Shown: one piece after another, positions 16,657-24,147 of the stretch | Layout of the letters: every line of letters starts with the position of its first letter | Position numbering within the stretch: position 1 is the stretch's first letter | Origin: a candidate division WOR-3 bacterium | GTDB taxonomy: Bacteria > Hydrothermota > UBA3072 | Assembly (NCBI GenBank): GCA_039804165.1 | Contig: JBDRZZ010000001.1 | Coordinates: forward strand, 1-64,000 | Length of the DNA: 64,000 bases | Direction of reading: 5' to 3' | Position numbers and translations under genes: made by a program | Notes under the pieces: model-generated | What the model saw: the letters and a program-made list of their open reading frames with translations, nothing else | The model's database searches: none | What the model was told of the DNA's origin: nothing

Positions 16657-16688
16657 AATACCGTGGGGTTTATTCTACAATAGTGATT

Positions 16689-17453
16689 TTATTTTTTATA
16701 ATTCTCTTCGTAGTAAGGCAGGGAGGTTCCTCCTATCTTGCTTATTTCCGATTTCCCTTTCTCTATCCTGTCAGTTGCAGGAGGGTGGGAAGAAAGTAGC
16801 CCCAATACTGCAGGTGGAGGATTGCCTTCCATTTTCTTAAACTTCTCAAAAACCTGAATCATACCCTCAGGATTGTATCCTGCATTCTTCGCATAAAGTA
16901 TTCCGTACCTATCTGCCTCAAATTCGTTATCTCTGCTATAACCCTGTAGTATCAGAGTTGCTGCAATATTTACAATTGTCCCTGCGGCACCCTCTGCTTT
17001 TTCGCCGAGGGCAATTTGAGCAAGTATCGAATATCCGTATATGTTTTGTAATTTTTTTATAGAATGTCTCGCTACAAGATGACTTACTTCATGAGAAAGA
17101 ACTGCCGCAAGCTGGGCTTCGTTGTCAAGAGTCTCAAGTAATCCACTGTAAACATAGATAAATCCCCCTGGACATGCAAAGGCATTTATTTCTTTTTTGT
17201 CAATCACTTTGAATGTATATTCAATATCCCTTCTGTCGCATACTCTCACGATTTTCTGACCTACCTCATTGACATAATTCTGAACCGCCGGCTTTGCCAA
17301 TAATTTTTCTTTTGATTCTACATCTGCTTTTACCTGTTTGCCAATTTCTACTTCTTCGGCGGTTGAGATAAATATGAAGTCGGTTTTCCCTTCCGGGCCG
17401 GTAGTTACACACGAAATAATGAAGAGCGATAAGAAAATGATAAATTTTTTCAT
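16689..17453 (-). CDS. M48 family metalloprotease, lipoprotein
   Basis: A 254-residue protein with a lipoprotein signal (LFIISC, Cys15), followed by an M48 peptidase domain. HEVSH (His121, Glu122, His125) and EFEADRYG (Glu179) supply the zinc ligands and catalytic glutamate. It resembles the peptidase domain of LoiP/BepA-type quality-control proteases but lacks TPRs. It would be anchored to a membrane facing the periplasm and degrade misfolded envelope proteins. It is monocistronic and transcribed against its neighbours. Confidence 0.92.
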   Translation of the reverse strand: MKKFIIFLSLFIISCVTTGPEGKTDFIFISTAEEVEIGKQVKADVESKEKLLAKPAVQNYVNEVGQKIVRVCDRRDIEYTFKVIDKKEINAFACPGGFIYVYSGLLETLDNEAQLAAVLSHEVSHLVARHSIKKLQNIYGYSILAQIALGEKAEGAAGTIVNIAATLILQGYSRDNEFEADRYGILYAKNAGYNPEGMIQVFEKFKKMEGNPPPAVLGLLSSHPPATDRIEKGKSEISKIGGTSLPYYEENYKK

Positions 17454-17625
17454 AATATTATATATAATTTCATTAAAGAGTCAAGAGGAAAAAATTAAAT
17501 TGTGGGGTAAAAATAAAGGTTTAGAGAAAGTCAAAATTGTAAATGCCGAATTTATCTCGTTCAGGCACAAGTTTTTTAGGTAAGATGGTAGTTTGGTTTG
17601 TTGCTATAGTTCTTTCTAAATACCC

Positions 17626-17652
17626 TTGAATTTAATAGATTTCGTGTTATAT
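17626..17652 (+). promoter_or_regulatory. promoter of the MNT toxin-antitoxin-like pair (leaderless type)
   Basis: TTGAAT (17626-17631) and TTATAT (17647-17652) are 15 bp apart. The first ATG is only 7 nt after the -10 box and has no ribosome-binding site, so the transcript probably starts at or next to the AUG. Confidence 0.6.
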
Positions 17653-17659
17653 TCAAAGT

Positions 17660-17851
17660 ATGAAAAGAACAATCTGGATAAAAAAAGTTAAACTTTACCG
17701 TTCCGAAGAAGAAGAGGCAAAATATTATTCTTCTCTGACTCCTCAGGAAAGATTGTCCATCGTTCAGGAATTGAGGGAGGAAGAATTAAAGAGAAGAAAT
17801 GAAGATAGAAAAGGATTACGAAGAGTTCTTAAAATTATTAAACAAAAATAA
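17660..17851 (+). CDS. small charged protein upstream of MNT nucleotidyltransferase (putative antitoxin-type partner)
   Basis: A 63-residue, highly charged helical protein (SEEEEAKYYSSL..., then a Lys/Arg-rich end). It overlaps the nucleotidyltransferase gene by 53 nt in another frame. Small helical proteins in this position commonly accompany MNT-type nucleotidyltransferases in toxin-antitoxin-like modules. I recognise no specific family; the partner role is inferred from the overlap and position. Confidence 0.55.
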   Translation: MKRTIWIKKVKLYRSEEEEAKYYSSLTPQERLSIVQELREEELKRRNEDRKGLRRVLKIIKQK

Positions 17852-18251
17852 AGTAAAATATGTTATTGTAGGAGCTTTTGCACTCGCTTTGTATTCTAAT
17901 CCACGCTATACTAAAGATCTTGATATTTTTGTTGAACCCGCGGTAGAAAATGGGAAAAGATTGCTGAAGGTGTTGAATGAATTTGGATTCAAAAATCTCG
18001 AATTAAAAGAAGAAGATTTTACGGTAAAAAATCAAATAATACAACTTGGCTATGAACCAGTTCGTATAGATTTAATGACCTCTATACCAGGATGTTCGTT
18101 TGAAGAAGTCTGGAATAACAAAATTGCAGAAAAATATGGGAGAACACGGGTCTATTTTATAGGAAAAAGAGAATTGATAAAAAGTAAAAAAGCAAGCGGA
18201 AGAAAACAGGACATCGCAGACCTTGAATTATTGGAAAAAACTGAAATATAA
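17799..18251 (+). CDS. MNT/AbiEii-type nucleotidyltransferase
   Basis: A 150-residue nucleotidyltransferase-fold protein. It has the VGAFALALY motif (about 24-32) and the KDLDIFV metal site (Asp40 and Asp42), followed by a SFEEVW segment and a basic end. These proteins transfer nucleotides to tRNA or to a partner protein, acting as toxin or antitoxin depending on the module. The large overlap with the upstream small gene points to a co-translated pair. Confidence 0.75.
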   Translation: MKIEKDYEEFLKLLNKNKVKYVIVGAFALALYSNPRYTKDLDIFVEPAVENGKRLLKVLNEFGFKNLELKEEDFTVKNQIIQLGYEPVRIDLMTSIPGCSFEEVWNNKIAEKYGRTRVYFIGKRELIKSKKASGRKQDIADLELLEKTEI

Positions 18252-18383
18252 AATTACAAGTCGGAAAAGTAGCAAGCCGATAGGTGGTAGATAGAAAGTA
18301 GAATAAAATAGAAATTCATTCGTTTTATTCGTATGATTGGTTGTTGTTAAAGAAGATAGAAGTTGGAGGTTAGAATAAACCGA

Positions 18384-18408
18384 AAAACTTTGTGTTCCTT
18401 GCGGTAAA
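18384..18408 (+). repeat. partial dispersed repeat, copy 3
   Basis: AAACTTTGTGTTCCTTGCGGTAA resembles the first half of the units at 15952 and 16620. The surrounding 18252-18437 gap is AT-rich and contains nothing else recognised. Confidence 0.35.
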
Positions 18409-18437
18409 TTCTAAACTCCTTCTTTTGAGTTTATCCC

Positions 18438-19150
18438 TTAAGTCATTTTGTCAACTCTTTTCTTGAGACTATCGGGTAGAGTTTCTATGCCCTTTTCAAG
18501 AAAACTTCGAATTAGAAGTGCACGGGCACTATCTTCATCGAGACCTCTTTGCATAAGATAATTAAGTTTTTCGCTGGCAATTTTCCCGATTGAGGCTTTA
18601 TGGGAAAGTTCCGTATCTATATTATTGGCTTTAAGTTCGGGTATAGTATTAGACGGAACTCTTTTCATCGAGAAGAAGACCGTTGCACTCGGTATGACCT
18701 TTGTTATCTTTACCATTGCCTTCAATATAAGCCTGTAAGATAACTCGGCTTTTTCCCCGATGCTACCATGCTTATAATTTCCAAGCTCGATTTTTCTCCA
18801 TTCAAAATACTCCTTGTCCCATATCGAAGATCGAACTACTTCTTCCGTAAATAATGGAATTGAATTTTACCTTTGCTCCGTCTGCAAGAAATGCAATCGG
18901 GTTACTCTGAATCTCTTTTACCCGTGTTAAAGCAATGTAATTTAAAGTAAAAACAGCGTCTTTTTTGACATCATTAGCCCTTGGATATGGCGACCTCTGT
19001 TTCCCAGTCGTGAATCATCGTATAGGTAAGATTTGCTTTCTCTTTGGTGAACATTTCGGTAACTGCAAGATGACTGCGGAGAGATACCATATTACCTGTA
19101 GCTCAGCCTGTCATGATATTCAATTCTAGCTAGGTTCAAGAACAATAATA
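18438..19150 (-). pseudogene. SufB/SufD family Fe-S assembly protein, decayed
   Basis: Three blocks in different frames on the minus strand together read as the C-terminal half of a SufB/SufD protein. The first (19120 leftward) reads NIMTG, then a stop (TGA at 19103-19105) where the family has Cys, then ATG...HLAVTEMFTKEKANLTYTMIHDW. The second (about 19000-18850) includes NYIALTRVKEIQSNPIAFLA. The third (to 18438) includes NYKHGSIGEKAELSYR and ends with the conserved ELSHKASIGKI...YLMQRGL. At least one nonsense change and two frameshifts separate them. The last 95 codons remain open but lack any start context. Confidence 0.85.
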
Positions 19151-19264
19151 TTATGAAGAAGCTATTTGAATCCCTGAGTGTGCACAAAAAACACAACTAG
19201 AAGGGTGCCTCTATCTTTGATCTCTCTTTCCTTTCTTTAATCTTTCGAATCCGAATTTTTTAAT

Positions 19265-19387
19265 TTAGTCTAAGATACCGATGGGTGGTCCAGAACAAAC
19301 CATTCTTCTATCTACCATTACATAACCTTTATCTGTGTGTAACTCTTCAAGAATCATCCATGAATGATTGACAATTATTCCACCACT
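19265..19387 (-). pseudogene. SufC ATPase C-terminal remnant
   Basis: The minus strand from 19387 to 19265 reads 40 codons of a SufC tail: a NHSWMILEELHTDKGYVM segment equivalent to the SufC H-loop region (THYxRILxxL...DxVHVM), then VDRRMVCSGPP and a stop. The Walker A and signature regions are not found upstream. With the adjacent sufB/D relic this marks a former sufCB operon. Confidence 0.7.
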
Positions 19388-19410
19388 TTTTCTTTTACTA
19401 ACTTTCTCCC

Positions 19411-19438
19411 TTGACAAAAAACACTTTTTTATTATTTT
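19411..19438 (+). promoter_or_regulatory. promoter of the fur-like gene
   Basis: TTGACA (19411-19416) and TATTTT (19433-19438) with a 16-bp spacer. The putative Fur box begins immediately after the -10 element. Confidence 0.6.
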
Positions 19439-19463
19439 TGATAATGAAAACCATTTTCAATAA
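19439..19463. promoter_or_regulatory. putative Fur/PerR box
   Basis: TGATAATGAAAACCATTTTCA contains the perfect inverted repeat TGAAAA-CCA-TTTTCA and matches the Fur-type consensus half GATAATGA. It lies between the -10 box and the start codon of the Fur-family gene, a classical position for autoregulation. Confidence 0.6.
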
Positions 19464-19479
19464 GACAAAGAGTTGAAAA

Positions 19480-19953
19480 ATGGATGGAAGATATGGAATG
19501 AGTCTCAGGTGGTGGGATGGGAAATTGAGAAAACATAGTTGTAGAATTACTGTGCCAAGGCAGGCGATATTAGATGTCTTGAGCAAAGAGGAAAAGCATC
19601 TTAGTGCCGAAGATATTTTTCTGAAAGTTTATCGTGTTTACCCTGGAATCGGTCTTACGACCGTATACAGGACCTTGAATTTACTTACGCAGATTGGATT
19701 GGTTTTAAAGTTCGATTTTGGCGATGGCAGGGCAAGGTTTGAACTGGTTGGTGAGCCGAAAAAAGAAGTTCATCACCATCACTTAATTTGCACTAGTTGT
19801 AACAGGATAATAGATTATGCCGATTTTATCGATGAAGAGGTAAAACTTTTCAAAAAAACAGAAAAATTTCTTTCGAAGAAATACAAATTTGAAATAAACA
19901 ACCATCTTGTTAATTTTTACGGTTTATGCGAAAAATGCAGAAGCGAACTTTAG
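19480..19953 (+). CDS. Fur family transcriptional regulator
   Basis: A 157-residue regulator. The N-terminal winged helix includes RITVPRQAILDVL (about 22-34) and the LTTVYRTLNLL recognition helix (about 58-68). The C-terminal metal and dimer domain has HHHHLICTSC (about 97-106) and a closing LCEKC (Cys pair near 150), so both CxxC zinc pairs are present. It could be Fur (iron) or PerR (peroxide); the Fur box and the Fe-S/ferritin neighbourhood suggest iron or redox control. Start chosen at the ATG after AAAGAGTTG; an internal start is possible. Confidence 0.9.
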   Translation: MDGRYGMSLRWWDGKLRKHSCRITVPRQAILDVLSKEEKHLSAEDIFLKVYRVYPGIGLTTVYRTLNLLTQIGLVLKFDFGDGRARFELVGEPKKEVHHHHLICTSCNRIIDYADFIDEEVKLFKKTEKFLSKKYKFEINNHLVNFYGLCEKCRSEL

Positions 19954-20010
19954 AGTTTTTTAAAATTAAAAAAGTAGATACCAGGTGGAGATAGAACAGG
20001 ACCTCTTGAG

Positions 20011-20235
20011 ATGGGACGGATGACAGGAAGAGCTGTGGGTTACTTTGCAGGATACCCGATTCCGGGAAGGGATTTCTTTGGTAGAAGTAGGGGTTGGTTT
20101 GGTTGTGGTGGAGGCGAAGAAGCGAGACTTCTGAAGGAAGAGGCTAAAGATTTAAAAAGACATCTCAAAGAGCTTGAGGGTTATAAGAGACTCTCGAAAA
20201 AACAAAGTCCCATCTACAAAAAGGGAGGAAAGTAA
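20011..20235 (+). CDS. DUF5320-type protein with degenerate start
   Basis: A 74-residue (or 85-residue) protein with the Gly/Arg-rich start MTGRAVGYFAGYPIPG, an RGWFGCGGG segment and a Lys/Glu-rich coiled-coil end, typical of DUF5320 proteins found beside NifX and ferredoxin genes. Related proteins begin with MPGGDRTGP; here the codons for PGGDRTGPLE are present upstream (19981-20010) but the initiator position is ATA (19978-19980). Either ATA is used or the gene now starts at 20011 without a ribosome-binding site. Confidence 0.6.
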   Translation: MGRMTGRAVGYFAGYPIPGRDFFGRSRGWFGCGGGEEARLLKEEAKDLKRHLKELEGYKRLSKKQSPIYKKGGK

Positions 20236-20238
20236 AGA

Positions 20239-20603
20239 ATGTGGATTGCTATATCAACAGATGGAAATATGGCAACCCCTCATTTCGGGAGATGCCCTTC
20301 TTTTACGATTATTGAAATAGAAGGAAACGAAAACAAAGAAGTTATAGATAATCCGGAACACAAGCTGGGATTTATTCCTGAATTCTTGCATAAAAAGGTG
20401 TCAATTGTATAATTGCCTGAGGAATGGCATAAAGGCGAGATTTATTAAGTAAGTATAGCCTCAAAGCAATTTTAGGGGTAAAAGGAACAGTGGATGAGAC
20501 ATTGGAGAAAATAAAAGATGGAACTCTGGAAGGTAGAGAAAGTTTGTGTGGACAAGGAGCGGCAAAAATTGTGAGAGAGATAAGGAGAAAAATTAAAAGA
20601 TGA
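20239..20603 (+). pseudogene. NifX/NifB-like (dinitrogenase Fe-Mo cofactor) protein, disrupted, copy 1
   Basis: The frame from 20239 starts MWIAISTDGNMATPHFGRCP, typical of these ~110-residue Fe-S/Mo cofactor binding proteins, and runs to FIPEFLHKK before stopping. The continuation GVNCIIA, a stop and the segment ILGVKGTVDETLEKIKDG...ESLCGQGAAK lies one frame over, with two stops or shifts in the GGMG region. It is therefore inactive unless the sequence is wrong. Confidence 0.75.
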
Positions 20604-20933
20604 AAATCTGTATAAGAGAGGCAATGGTCTTGACTCGGGAATTGACCCGCGGTTTCGGAAGAGCTGCTTACTTTCTCTGATTGTTGAAGCCGATGGTCTC
20701 GAATGTGAATCAATTAAGAATCCTTATGTTAAGGCTGGAAGGGGTGTTGGAATTCAGTCGGCGCAGTTTGTTGCAAATAAAGGGTTTGAGATTGTTATTA
20801 CAGGTGATGTTGGCCCAAAATTCCTTTTTAAGTTTTGAAGGAAGCAGAGATAACTGTTATTACCAATATTTCTGGGGTTGCTAAAACTGCAGTAGAAACA
20901 TATAATACCGGCGAACAAAAAATGAAAAGCTAA
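20600..20933 (+). pseudogene. NifX/NifB-like protein, disrupted, copy 2
   Basis: Begins ATGAAAATCTG overlapping the previous stop. Family blocks are spread over frames: GLDSGIDPRF, a shifted GRAAYFL, then IVEADGLECESIKNPYVKAGRGVGIQ and FVANKGFEIVITGDVGPKF before a stop, and finally VLKEAEITVITNISGVAKTAVE in another frame to the stop at 20931-20933. At least three frame changes are needed to read it through. Confidence 0.75.
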
Positions 20934-20981
20934 CAGGGAAGAGGAGAGTTGGTATTAAAAAAATAACAAAAAGGAGGAATT

Positions 20982-21152
20982 ATGGCCGTTAAAATTGATA
21001 AGTCAAAATGCACAGGTTGTGGAGATTGTGTTGATGTTTGTCCTGTTGAAGCGTTGAGTATTAAAAATGAGAAAGCAGAGGTAAACGACGAATGTATTGA
21101 TTGTGGAGCCTGTGTTAATGTCTGTCCAAGCGGTGCAATTTCTCTTCCATAA
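20982..21152 (+). CDS. 2[4Fe-4S] ferredoxin
   Basis: A 56-residue clostridial-type ferredoxin with two complete CxxCxxCxxxCP motifs (CTGCGDCVDVCP and CIDCGACVNVCP) arranged symmetrically. AAGGAGG lies 5-6 nt upstream. It is an intact low-potential electron carrier placed among broken Fe-S assembly genes. Confidence 0.93.
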   Translation: MAVKIDKSKCTGCGDCVDVCPVEALSIKNEKAEVNDECIDCGACVNVCPSGAISLP

Positions 21153-21166
21153 AAGGAAGAATTAAA

Positions 21167-21418
21167 ATGCCGTTTTTTGAGAAAGAAGAAAAACTTGATC
21201 CAAAACATCTTGACCTGGAAAGAGCGAGAAAATCCTTACGCGAAGAGCTTGAAGCAATAGATTTCTATCAGGAGAGAATAGACGCTACAAAAGATGAATC
21301 GCTGAAGAAAATTCTGACTCACAATATGAACGAAGAAAAGGAACATGTTGCGATGCTTATGGAGTGGTTAAGGAAAAACGACTCTGTCCAGGATAAAATG
21401 TTCGAAGAACACGATTAA
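21167..21418 (+). CDS. encapsulated-ferritin-like (EncFtn) protein
   Basis: An 83-residue two-helix protein with the EncFtn iron signature: a Glu in REELEAIDFYQERI and the EEKEH motif about 30 residues later, followed by MLMEWLRK. Such proteins form ring decamers with ferroxidase centres and are normally cargo of encapsulin shells. No shell gene is in the window and the C-terminus (…FEEHD) lacks an obvious encapsulin-targeting tail, which may mean it works free or is packaged by a shell elsewhere. It follows the ferredoxin by 14 bp and is preceded by AAAAGGAAG. Confidence 0.82.
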   Translation: MPFFEKEEKLDPKHLDLERARKSLREELEAIDFYQERIDATKDESLKKILTHNMNEEKEHVAMLMEWLRKNDSVQDKMFEEHD

Positions 21419-21430
21419 GATTTATCAATA

Positions 21431-21493
21431 GAAAAATAGCAAAATAGTGAAAAGGTTTTCCTATTTGCCTATTTTCCAATTTTGCTATTTTTC
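21431..21493. repeat. long AT-rich inverted repeat (stem-loop)
   Basis: GAAAAATAGCAAAAT (21431-21445) pairs perfectly over 15 bp with 21479-21493, and the interior contains further complementary pieces (GAAAA / TTTTC, AGG / CCT). It could end transcription after the ferritin gene in one or both directions and precedes the Mrp-like gene. Confidence 0.65.
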
Positions 21494-21508
21494 TTTTTGG
21501 CCCTATGT

Positions 21509-22335
21509 ATGAAAGATAAAAGAGAAACGATAGAAGAACAACAAAAAAGAATAGACGAAAGAATGAGGAAAGTCAAAAATAAACTGCTTGTGCTTTCGGG
21601 TAAAGGTGGTGTTGGAAAAACGACTGTAGCAGTTAATCTTGCATGGGTTCTTTCTAAAAAGAAAAGGAAGGTCGGAATTCTGGATGTGGATCTACACGGT
21701 CCAAATGTTCCCAAAATGCTTGGTCTTGAAGGAACTCATCTTGTAAGTTCTGGAGAGGTTATCGAACCTGCTTTAGTGGGGAGCAATTTGGAAGTTGTCA
21801 GCATGGCTTTTCTGTTGGGTTCTCCCGAAGTTCCTGTTATTTGGCGGGGCCTCTTAAGATGACTGTTATAAGACAGTTTTTATCCGATGTAAACTGGGGA
21901 GAACTCGATTATCTTGTGATTGACGCTCCCCCGGGGATGGGGGACGAACCCCTTTCTGTTTGTCAGTTTATAAAAGATATCACCGGTGCAATCATAGTTA
22001 CTATTCCCCAGGAAGTTTCCCTTCTCGATGTTCGAAAAAGTATAAGTTTCCTCGAGAGATTAGACGTGCCAATTATTGGTATTGTTAAAAATATGAGCGG
22101 GTTTGTCTGTCCTTATTGTGGTAAAAAGACTGATATTTTTAAAACTGGTGGAGGGAAAAGAATTGCCAGGAATTTAAAAATTCCTTTTTTAGGAAGTATA
22201 CCTCTTGAACCCGAAATAATGGAAACTTCAGATATAGGTAAGCCTTTTATGGAGTTGGACTCAAAAATCAAGAGTAAGAAAAAAATCAAAGGAATAGTCG
22301 AAAAAATCGTAAGAATTACTGAAAGGAAGGAATAG
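21509..22335 (+). pseudogene. Mrp/NBP35-family P-loop ATPase, split by a one-base frameshift
   Basis: The first part (to 21862) has the deviant Walker A SGKGGVGKTT, ILDVDLHGPNVP and ends in VIWRG. The second part, read in a different frame from about 21845, continues PLKMT, VIDAPPG, the CPYC motif and ends at 22335. A single missing base in the GGGGCC run near 21847 explains the break. Mrp ATPases are Fe-S cluster carriers. Start chosen at ATG 21509; the upstream in-frame TTG lies in the stem-loop. If the frameshift is a sequencing error the protein would be about 275 residues, the usual length. Confidence 0.85.
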
Positions 22336-22391
22336 CAGATGATAGAAATTGAACCTTTATTGGTTATAAGGGCAAAGAAAGATATAGCTAT

Positions 22392-23120
22392 ATGATTAAA
22401 GAACTTAAAATTCTCGCGGATAATTATACTGTAGATAAAAATCTCAGGATATGCTGGGGATTTTCGTGTCTAATTAATGAAGGAATCCTCTTCGATACAG
22501 GAGAAAGCGAAGAAATCCTCGAGTTTAATATGAAAAAACTCAATGTATTGCCCGATAGAATAAAAAAGATTGTAATCTCTCACAACCATTTTGACCATAC
22601 GGGTGGGATAGGAGCAGTTCTTAAACTAGAATCAAATATAGATGTCTACCTCCTTTCGGATTTTAGTGAGGAATTGAAAAAGAAGATCACTTCTTTAGGG
22701 GGACGGATTATCGAGAACGATGAATTTATAGAAATCGAAGAAGGGATATATACCACAGGTAAGATAGAAGGAAAATACGCTGAAAATCCCATTTCCGAGG
22801 AGGCTCTGGTAGTCGAAACAAAGGAGGGATTGATTGTAATTACGGGTTGTTCTCATCCTCTCATTACCGATATTGTGGAGAAAGTTAAAAAAGAATTTCC
22901 GAAAGATAGAATTTTTATGGTGTTTGGTGGTTTTCATCTTCTTGATAAAGACAATAGAGAGGTTGAATTTATAGCTGAAAAATTAAAGGCTTTAGGAGTT
23001 GAAAAAGTTGGTCCTACTCACTGCACAGGAGAAGAAGCAATTCGGGTTTTTCGTGAAAAATTTGGTGAGAAATTCATTCGGATTGGAGTTGGCACTATTA
23101 TTAATATAAAGCAAGATTGA
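22392..23120 (+). CDS. MBL-fold metallohydrolase (COG1237 type)
   Basis: A 242-residue metallo-beta-lactamase-fold protein with SHNHFDHTGG (about 64-73, the HxHxDH zinc site), a GCSHP histidine near residue 155 and the late GGFHL and THCTGEEA motifs characteristic of the COG1237 group. One archaeal member acts in methanopterin synthesis; bacterial substrates are unknown. It begins within a run following the Mrp gene and may be co-transcribed. Confidence 0.85.
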   Translation: MIKELKILADNYTVDKNLRICWGFSCLINEGILFDTGESEEILEFNMKKLNVLPDRIKKIVISHNHFDHTGGIGAVLKLESNIDVYLLSDFSEELKKKITSLGGRIIENDEFIEIEEGIYTTGKIEGKYAENPISEEALVVETKEGLIVITGCSHPLITDIVEKVKKEFPKDRIFMVFGGFHLLDKDNREVEFIAEKLKALGVEKVGPTHCTGEEAIRVFREKFGEKFIRIGVGTIINIKQD

Positions 23121-23143
23121 TTTTTTATGAAGGAGGAGAATGA

Positions 23144-23740
23144 ATGTTTAAGGAAATTCTAAGGGAATTAAAAAATCATGCTCCTTTTACAATATTTGGA
23201 GCATTTACAGGAATAATTATTATGTTGTTCTCATTAAAATTACCTTATCGTGTTTCATATAATATATTTTATATTTTCCATCCCCTGCATGTATTCTTGA
23301 GCGCTCTTGTTACCGCATCAATGTATAAACTTCGTAAAGAGAAACTGATACTTTTTGCATTTTTATTTATTGGCTATGTTGGTTCTGTTGGTATTGCTAC
23401 TTTAAGCGATTCGGTCATTCCCTATATCTCTGAGGTTCTACTAAAAATGCCTAATAGAGAAATGCACTTTGGATTTATGGAGAAATGGTGGTTGGTTAAT
23501 CTATTCGCTTTAATAGGGATTGCCGTTGCATATTATAAACCGAGAACCAAAATTCCACACAGTCTCCATGTCCTTTTAAGCACATGGGCGTCCTTATTCC
23601 ATATAATTATGGCAAAAGTAGAGATTTTAAGTTGGTTTTCTTTTATTACCATTTTTATATTTTTGTTTCTCGCTGTCTGGTTACCATGTTGTATCAGCGA
23701 TATTATTTTTCCCCTTCTCTTTATAAGAAAAACGCAATGA
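23144..23740 (+). CDS. integral membrane protein with paired histidine helices, unknown function
   Basis: A 198-residue protein with five to six hydrophobic helices. Histidines recur in related settings: HPLHVFLSALVT (about 47-58) and HSLHVLLSTWASLFH (about 138-152), suggesting an internal repeat and possibly a buried metal or haem site. A Cys pair (PCC) lies near the C-terminus. AAGGAGG precedes the start. The next gene overlaps its stop by 4 nt. I do not recognise the family. Confidence 0.65.
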   Translation: MFKEILRELKNHAPFTIFGAFTGIIIMLFSLKLPYRVSYNIFYIFHPLHVFLSALVTASMYKLRKEKLILFAFLFIGYVGSVGIATLSDSVIPYISEVLLKMPNREMHFGFMEKWWLVNLFALIGIAVAYYKPRTKIPHSLHVLLSTWASLFHIIMAKVEILSWFSFITIFIFLFLAVWLPCCISDIIFPLLFIRKTQ

Positions 23741-24147
23741 AGGGAATTTATCTTTTAATGATTGAAGTTAAAAAGAATATCGAAGAGAATATAGGAAAGT
23801 TAGGAAAAATTGGTTTTGAAAAAGGTTATTATATTTATGTTGGTTCTGCTCAAAGTGGGGTAGAGAAAAGGGTCGAAAGACATCTCAAAAAGGAAAAGAG
23901 AAAATTCTGGCATATTGATTATTTGCTTTCAAATGAAAATGTCCTTATAAATGAAATATATTGGAAAGAAGGCAAGAAAGAAGGAGAATGCAAGACCGCA
24001 GAGAAACTCCTTAGATACGGTAAACCCATTACAAATTTTGGTTGTTCTGATTGTGGGTGTAAGAGTCATCTTTTTAAAATAAACCCTCTTGAAATAAAAT
24101 TGGTTTTAGATAGAGTGAACTTTTTACTATTTCCTAAAGTAAAATAA
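23737..24147 (+). CDS. DUF123 / GIY-YIG-like protein
   Basis: A 136-residue protein starting MKGIYLLMIEV with the second half-motif YYIYVGSA about 25 residues later, then RHLKKEKRKFWHIDYLL and a closing SDCGCKSHLF block, all conserved in DUF123. The domain is distantly related to GIY-YIG nucleases and is sometimes fused to endonuclease III, suggesting a DNA-repair role. The ATGA overlap with the upstream stop fixes this start over a longer upstream one. The next gene overlaps by 1 nt. Confidence 0.85.
   Translation: MKGIYLLMIEVKKNIEENIGKLGKIGFEKGYYIYVGSAQSGVEKRVERHLKKEKRKFWHIDYLLSNENVLINEIYWKEGKKEGECKTAEKLLRYGKPITNFGCSDCGCKSHLFKINPLEIKLVLDRVNFLLFPKVK

Noticed and set aside
19103-19105. TGA in sufB/D as a selenocysteine codon
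   Set aside because: Frameshifts follow downstream and no SECIS-like hairpin is evident, so pseudogenisation is simpler.
22339-22395. 18-codon reading frame between Mrp and the MBL-fold gene
   Set aside because: It has a weak AAGGAAGG-type site and overlaps the next start by 4 nt, but no similarity or conservation can be shown.
23584-23736. N-terminal extension of the DUF123 protein
   Set aside because: It overlaps the membrane-protein gene; MKGIYLL at 23737 is the family start and forms an ATGA overlap.
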